Origin: Chloroflexota bacterium
Lineage (GTDB): Bacteria > Chloroflexota > Anaerolineae > Aggregatilineales > UBA2796
Direction of reading: 5' to 3'
Assembly: GCA_017743585.1 (NCBI GenBank)
Contig: JAGHYP010000102.1
Span: 1 to 9,094 of the forward strand
DNA length: 9,094 bases
The number at the start of each line of letters is the position of its first letter. The stretch's first letter is position 1. Positions 6,650 through 9,094 of the stretch are shown here, in pieces. A program made the translations under genes and the position numbers. The notes below the pieces were generated by a model that saw nothing but the letters and a program-made list of their open reading frames with translations, was not told where the DNA came from and did no database searches.

Positions 6650-6844
6650 GTTGCTGGCAGCAGGCGGGATCCAACTTTTGCGCAGCAAGGCAATGGCTTC
6701 CGAGTTGGGATTCGGTCACTGTTGGTGAAGCCATATCGTTGGTTCTGCTGCTCTGCGCGATGGCCCGCCGTTTTGATCAGCGTGGACGGCCGTGAAAGCG
6801 GCCCGTTTGCGCGCCTGAAGGCAGGATAAGCTACGGAGTACTTC
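6650..6844 (+). promoter_or_regulatory. Long structured 5' leader of rpsL, candidate cis-regulatory RNA
   Basis: The leader can form a nested structure. GGCGGG (6663-6668) pairs with CCCGCC (6764-6769), CCA (6671-6673) with TGG (6761-6763), and TTGCGCAG (6678-6685) with CTGCGCGA (6753-6760, one G-U). The 3' arm 6753-6769 is therefore fully paired, 17 pairs, with bulges only on the 5' side. Inside it ATGGCTTC (6693-6700) pairs perfectly with GAAGCCAT (6727-6734). Further down, GGCCG (6788-6792) pairs with CGGCC (6799-6803) around TGAAAG, extended by three pairs past a bulge and followed by a short TTT. The rpsL ribosome binding site GGAG (6835-6838) comes after these elements. It does not match any riboswitch or r-protein leader I recognise. 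It could be an autoregulatory ribosomal-protein site, an attenuator or a separate small RNA; the folding is hand-drawn. Confidence 0.5.
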
Positions 6845-7309
6845 ATGCCGACAATTAACCAGCTTGTGCGGAAGGGGCGCCGCCCGAAGAAAAGCAAGAG
6901 CAAGGCGCCCGCGCTACAGTACACATTCAATTCGTTCACTCAGACGCGCACGCGCCAGCCGAAGGGCGCGCCGCAAAAGCGCGGAGTCTGCACAGTCGTG
7001 CGCACCATGACGCCCAAAAAGCCGAATTCTGCTTTGCGCAAGATCGCCCGTGTGCGGCTCACCAATCAAATCGAGGTGACTGCTTACATTCCCGGCGAGG
7101 GGCATAACTTGCAAGAGCACAGCGTGGTGATGGTTCGTGGCGGGCGCGTGAAAGACCTGCCCGGCGTGCGCTATCACATTGTGCGCGGCAAGCTGGACTG
7201 CGATGGCGTGAAGGATCGCCAGCAAGGGCGCAGCAAGTATGGCGCGAAGCGTCCCAAGAAGGGCGCAGCTGCGGCAGCAGCGGCGAAGGCACCTGCTAAG
7301 AAGAAATGA
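6845..7309 (+). CDS. rpsL: 30S ribosomal protein S12
   Basis: S12 sits at the decoding centre of the small subunit and helps control translational accuracy. The 154-residue protein shows the conserved start [18 protein letters not shown] (43-49), [11 protein letters not shown] (56-66), [12 protein letters not shown] and [14 protein letters not shown] (98-111). The lysines that mutate to streptomycin resistance in other bacteria (K58/K59 and K103) are wild type, and D104, the methylthiolation site in E. coli, is present. Relative to the E. coli protein it has an insertion of about 12 residues between PAL and PQKRG, as in Firmicutes and other Chloroflexota. It also has a C-terminal extension of about 15 residues ending in an Ala run and KAPAKKK. 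GGAG lies 6 bases before the ATG. It is the first gene of the str operon, 13 bases before rpsG. Confidence 0.98.
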   Translation: MPTINQLVRKGRRPKKSKSKAPALQYTFNSFTQTRTRQPKGAPQKRGVCTVVRTMTPKKPNSALRKIARVRLTNQIEVTAYIPGEGHNLQEHSVVMVRGGRVKDLPGVRYHIVRGKLDCDGVKDRQQGRSKYGAKRPKKGAAAAAAAKAPAKKK

Positions 7310-7322
7310 CGAGGAGCGCTGA

Positions 7323-7793
7323 ATGCCTAGAAGATACCGACCGAAGCGACGTCCTGTCGCGCCTGATATTCGCTACAACAGCGTGATGGTCAGCTTATTC
7401 ATCAATCGCATGATGCGGCGCGGCAAAAAGAGCTTGGCGCGGCGCATCATGTACACGGCAATGGATTTGATCAGGGAACGCGCCAAGCGCGATCCGATAG
7501 AAGTGCTGGAGACCGCGTTGCGCAACACTACGCCAACCGTTGAAGTGAGGCCGAGGCGCGTCGGCGGCTCGACCTATCAAGTTCCTGTTGACGTGAGCAA
7601 AGAGCGCGGCGAGTCGCTCGCTATGCGCTGGATTCTGAGCGCGGCGCGCGCGCGGAGCGGACGCAGCATGGCGGAAAAGTTGGCAGCCGAGGTTCTGGAC
7701 GCTTTCAATAACACAGGCGCTGCCGTCAAGAAGAAAGACGAGACGCATCGCATGGCAGAGGCAAACCGCGCTTTTGCCCATTATCGTTGGTAA
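7323..7793 (+). CDS. rpsG: 30S ribosomal protein S7
   Basis: S7 binds the 3' major domain of 16S rRNA, starts assembly of the 30S head and borders the exit site. The 156-residue protein is full length. Hallmarks include the basic N-terminus [27 protein letters not shown] (23-39), the beta-hairpin region [20 protein letters not shown] (70-89), and the C-terminal [21 protein letters not shown]. The ribosome binding site GAGGAG (7311-7316) lies in the 13-base gap after rpsL, so the two genes are cotranscribed and probably coupled. In E. coli S7 represses its own operon by binding the rpsL-rpsG spacer. Here that spacer is too short to hold an equivalent structure, so feedback, if any, would have to act elsewhere, for example in the leader. 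Confidence 0.98.
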   Translation: MPRRYRPKRRPVAPDIRYNSVMVSLFINRMMRRGKKSLARRIMYTAMDLIRERAKRDPIEVLETALRNTTPTVEVRPRRVGGSTYQVPVDVSKERGESLAMRWILSAARARSGRSMAEKLAAEVLDAFNNTGAAVKKKDETHRMAEANRAFAHYRW

Positions 7794-7845
7794 CGCGCTC
7801 GCGCATCGCAGGCAGGAGTCAAGCGAGAGAAAGCCTTCGAAAGCC

Positions 7846-9094
7846 ATGATGAGGAACCAGAGATTCGGCGTATACGACCTGAGCAAGGTTCGCAACATCG
7901 GCATTATCGCCCATATTGATGCCGGCAAGACCACGACGACGGAGCGCATTCTTTACTACGCCGGCATGGTGCATCGCATCGGCGAGGTGCACGATGGCGC
8001 CGCCACAACAGACTACATGGATCAAGAGCGCGAGCGCGGCATCACCATCACGGCGGCGGCGGTCACCTTGAGCTGGCTCGGGCATCAGATCAACCTGATC
8101 GACACGCCAGGTCACATTGACTTCACGGCGGAAGTGCAGCGCTCGCTGCGCGTGCTGGACGGCGGCGTGGTCGTCTTCGATGGCGTGGCAGGCGTCGAGC
8201 CGCAATCCGAGACCGTCTGGCGCCAAGCTGATAGATATGGCGTGCCGCGCATCTGCTTTGTGAACAAGATGGATCGCACGGGCGCTAATTTCCGGCGCTG
8301 CGTGGACATGATCGTGGATCGATTGCACGGCAAGCCCGTTATTCTCTACTTCCCTTACGGCGAGGGCGAGCGCTTCGCGGGCTTGGTGGACGTGCTGAAC
8401 ATGAAGCTGATCACCTACGGCGACGATCTCGGCACAGATATCCAAGTGCATGAGCTGCCTGAAGATATCCGCGAGCAAGCTGAGACGATCCGCGCCGAGA
8501 CAGTTGAGGCAATCGTCGAGACAGACGAGGCGCTCATGGAGCGCTATCTGCTGGAAGAGCCGATCGCCGTTGAAGACCTCGTGCCAGCGCTGCGCCGCGC
8601 CACAATCGCCGGCAAGTGCCATCCGATCCTATGCGGCTCGGCGCTCAAGAATAGAGGCGTGCAGCTGCTCTTGGACGCTATTGTCACCTACTTGCCTTCG
8701 CCGTTGGATATCCCACCTGTGCGCGGCACCAACCCCAACACAGACGAGGAGGTTGTGCGCCAAGCCAGCGATAGCGAGCCATTGGCAGCGCTAGTCTTCA
8801 AGATCATCAGTGATCCGTACGTCGGTCGTCTGGCGTTCCTCCGCGTTTATTCAGGCGTGGTGCGCCCGGGCATCACTGTGTTGAACAGCACCAAAGGCAA
8901 GCGAGAGCGCATCGGGCGCTTGGTGCGCATGTTCGCCGATAAGCGCGAGGACATTGACGAGGTGCGCGCCGGCGATATCGCTGCCATTCTTGGCTTGAAA
9001 GATACCTTCACTGGCGAGACGCTGACCGATCCTGACAATCCGATTGTGCTGGAGAAGATCAGTTTCCCGGAGCCTGTCATCAGCGTCGCTATTG
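7846..9094 (+). CDS. fusA: Elongation factor G, N-terminal part (runs off window)
   Basis: EF-G is the GTPase that drives tRNA-mRNA translocation on the ribosome. The 416 codons present cover the G domain and most of domain II; a full protein has about 700. G motifs are intact: HIDAGKTT (23-30), RERGITI (62-68), DTPGH (86-90), NKMD (140-143) and GSALKN near residue 265. Domain II begins around [20 protein letters not shown]. Position after rpsL and rpsG confirms the str operon fusA. ATG 7846 is followed directly by ATG 7849 in frame; the EF-G homology begins at about residue 9 ([12 protein letters not shown]). No start codon lies further upstream in frame before the AGGAG at 7814-7818, which is 27 bases from the ATG, unusually far for a ribosome binding site. 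No frameshift or missing motif is seen. Confidence 0.97.
   Translation, partial: MMRNQRFGVYDLSKVRNIGIIAHIDAGKTTTTERILYYAGMVHRIGEVHDGAATTDYMDQERERGITITAAAVTLSWLGHQINLIDTPGHIDFTAEVQRSLRVLDGGVVVFDGVAGVEPQSETVWRQADRYGVPRICFVNKMDRTGANFRRCVDMIVDRLHGKPVILYFPYGEGERFAGLVDVLNMKLITYGDDLGTDIQVHELPEDIREQAETIRAETVEAIVETDEALMERYLLEEPIAVEDLVPALRRATIAGKCHPILCGSALKNRGVQLLLDAIVTYLPSPLDIPPVRGTNPNTDEEVVRQASDSEPLAALVFKIISDPYVGRLAFLRVYSGVVRPGITVLNSTKGKRERIGRLVRMFADKREDIDEVRAGDIAAILGLKDTFTGETLTDPDNPIVLEKISFPEPVISVAI

Noticed and set aside
6650..6808. 6S RNA or a known riboswitch in the rpsL leader
   Set aside because: The nested stem lacks the large central bubble of 6S RNA, and I recognise no conserved riboswitch core, so it is left as an unnamed leader.
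7819..8622. 267-codon open frame on the minus strand
   Set aside because: It lies wholly opposite fusA, whose G motifs are intact; the minus frame is His/Ala/Val-rich with no recognisable domain, a typical shadow in GC-rich DNA.
1..9094. CRISPR array, IS element, tRNA, prophage or defence genes
   Set aside because: No regularly spaced repeats, transposase, cloverleaf or T-loop sequence, or phage or defence domain is visible on either strand.

Overview
The window is a GC-rich bacterial chromosome segment in which every supportable gene lies on the + strand. The likely source is a Chloroflexota bacterium (Anaerolineae-like), at moderate confidence. This rests on the Thr/Pro-rich tail at the left edge, an S12 protein carrying the N-terminal insertion shared by Chloroflexota and Firmicutes, a DUF3417-type short glucan phosphorylase, and a DUF4342 protein. 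Placement rests on recalled family resemblance only; no search was run.

Left part (1-3600). The window opens with the last 48 codons of a Thr/Pro/Ala-rich, probably exported or surface protein. A sigma-70-like promoter (TTGGCG, 18 bp, TATAAT) then precedes a two-gene unit. The first gene encodes a membrane-anchored NERD-like protein that seems to have lost the nuclease ExK pair. Fifteen bases later comes glgP, a GT35 alpha-glucan phosphorylase of the DUF3417 type, whose ribosome binding site overlaps the NERD stop codon.

Middle part (3600-6540). A secreted calcineurin-like/purple-acid-phosphatase-like phosphoesterase is followed by an imperfect terminator-like hairpin. About 320 bases without a convincing gene come next, then an MFS_3-type (EntS-like) transporter and a small DUF4342 protein. 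The transporter frame is open much further upstream, but the best start is ATG 4863. The 82-base gap between the transporter and the DUF4342 gene is packed with overlapping inverted repeats.

Right part (6540-9094). This is the streptomycin (str) operon: rpsL (S12), rpsG (S7) and the first 416 codons of fusA (EF-G). It is driven by a near-consensus promoter (TTGACG, 17 bp, TATAAT) at 6615-6643. A leader of about 195 bases lies between that promoter and rpsL and can fold into a long nested stem plus a GC-rich hairpin. It is the most interesting unexplained element here and could be a cis-regulatory RNA.

I see no CRISPR array, IS element, tRNA, rRNA, phage or defence locus. Most of the window is housekeeping. 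The candidates for something undescribed are the rpsL leader, the palindromic gap before DUF4342, and the catalytically degenerate NERD protein coupled to glgP.
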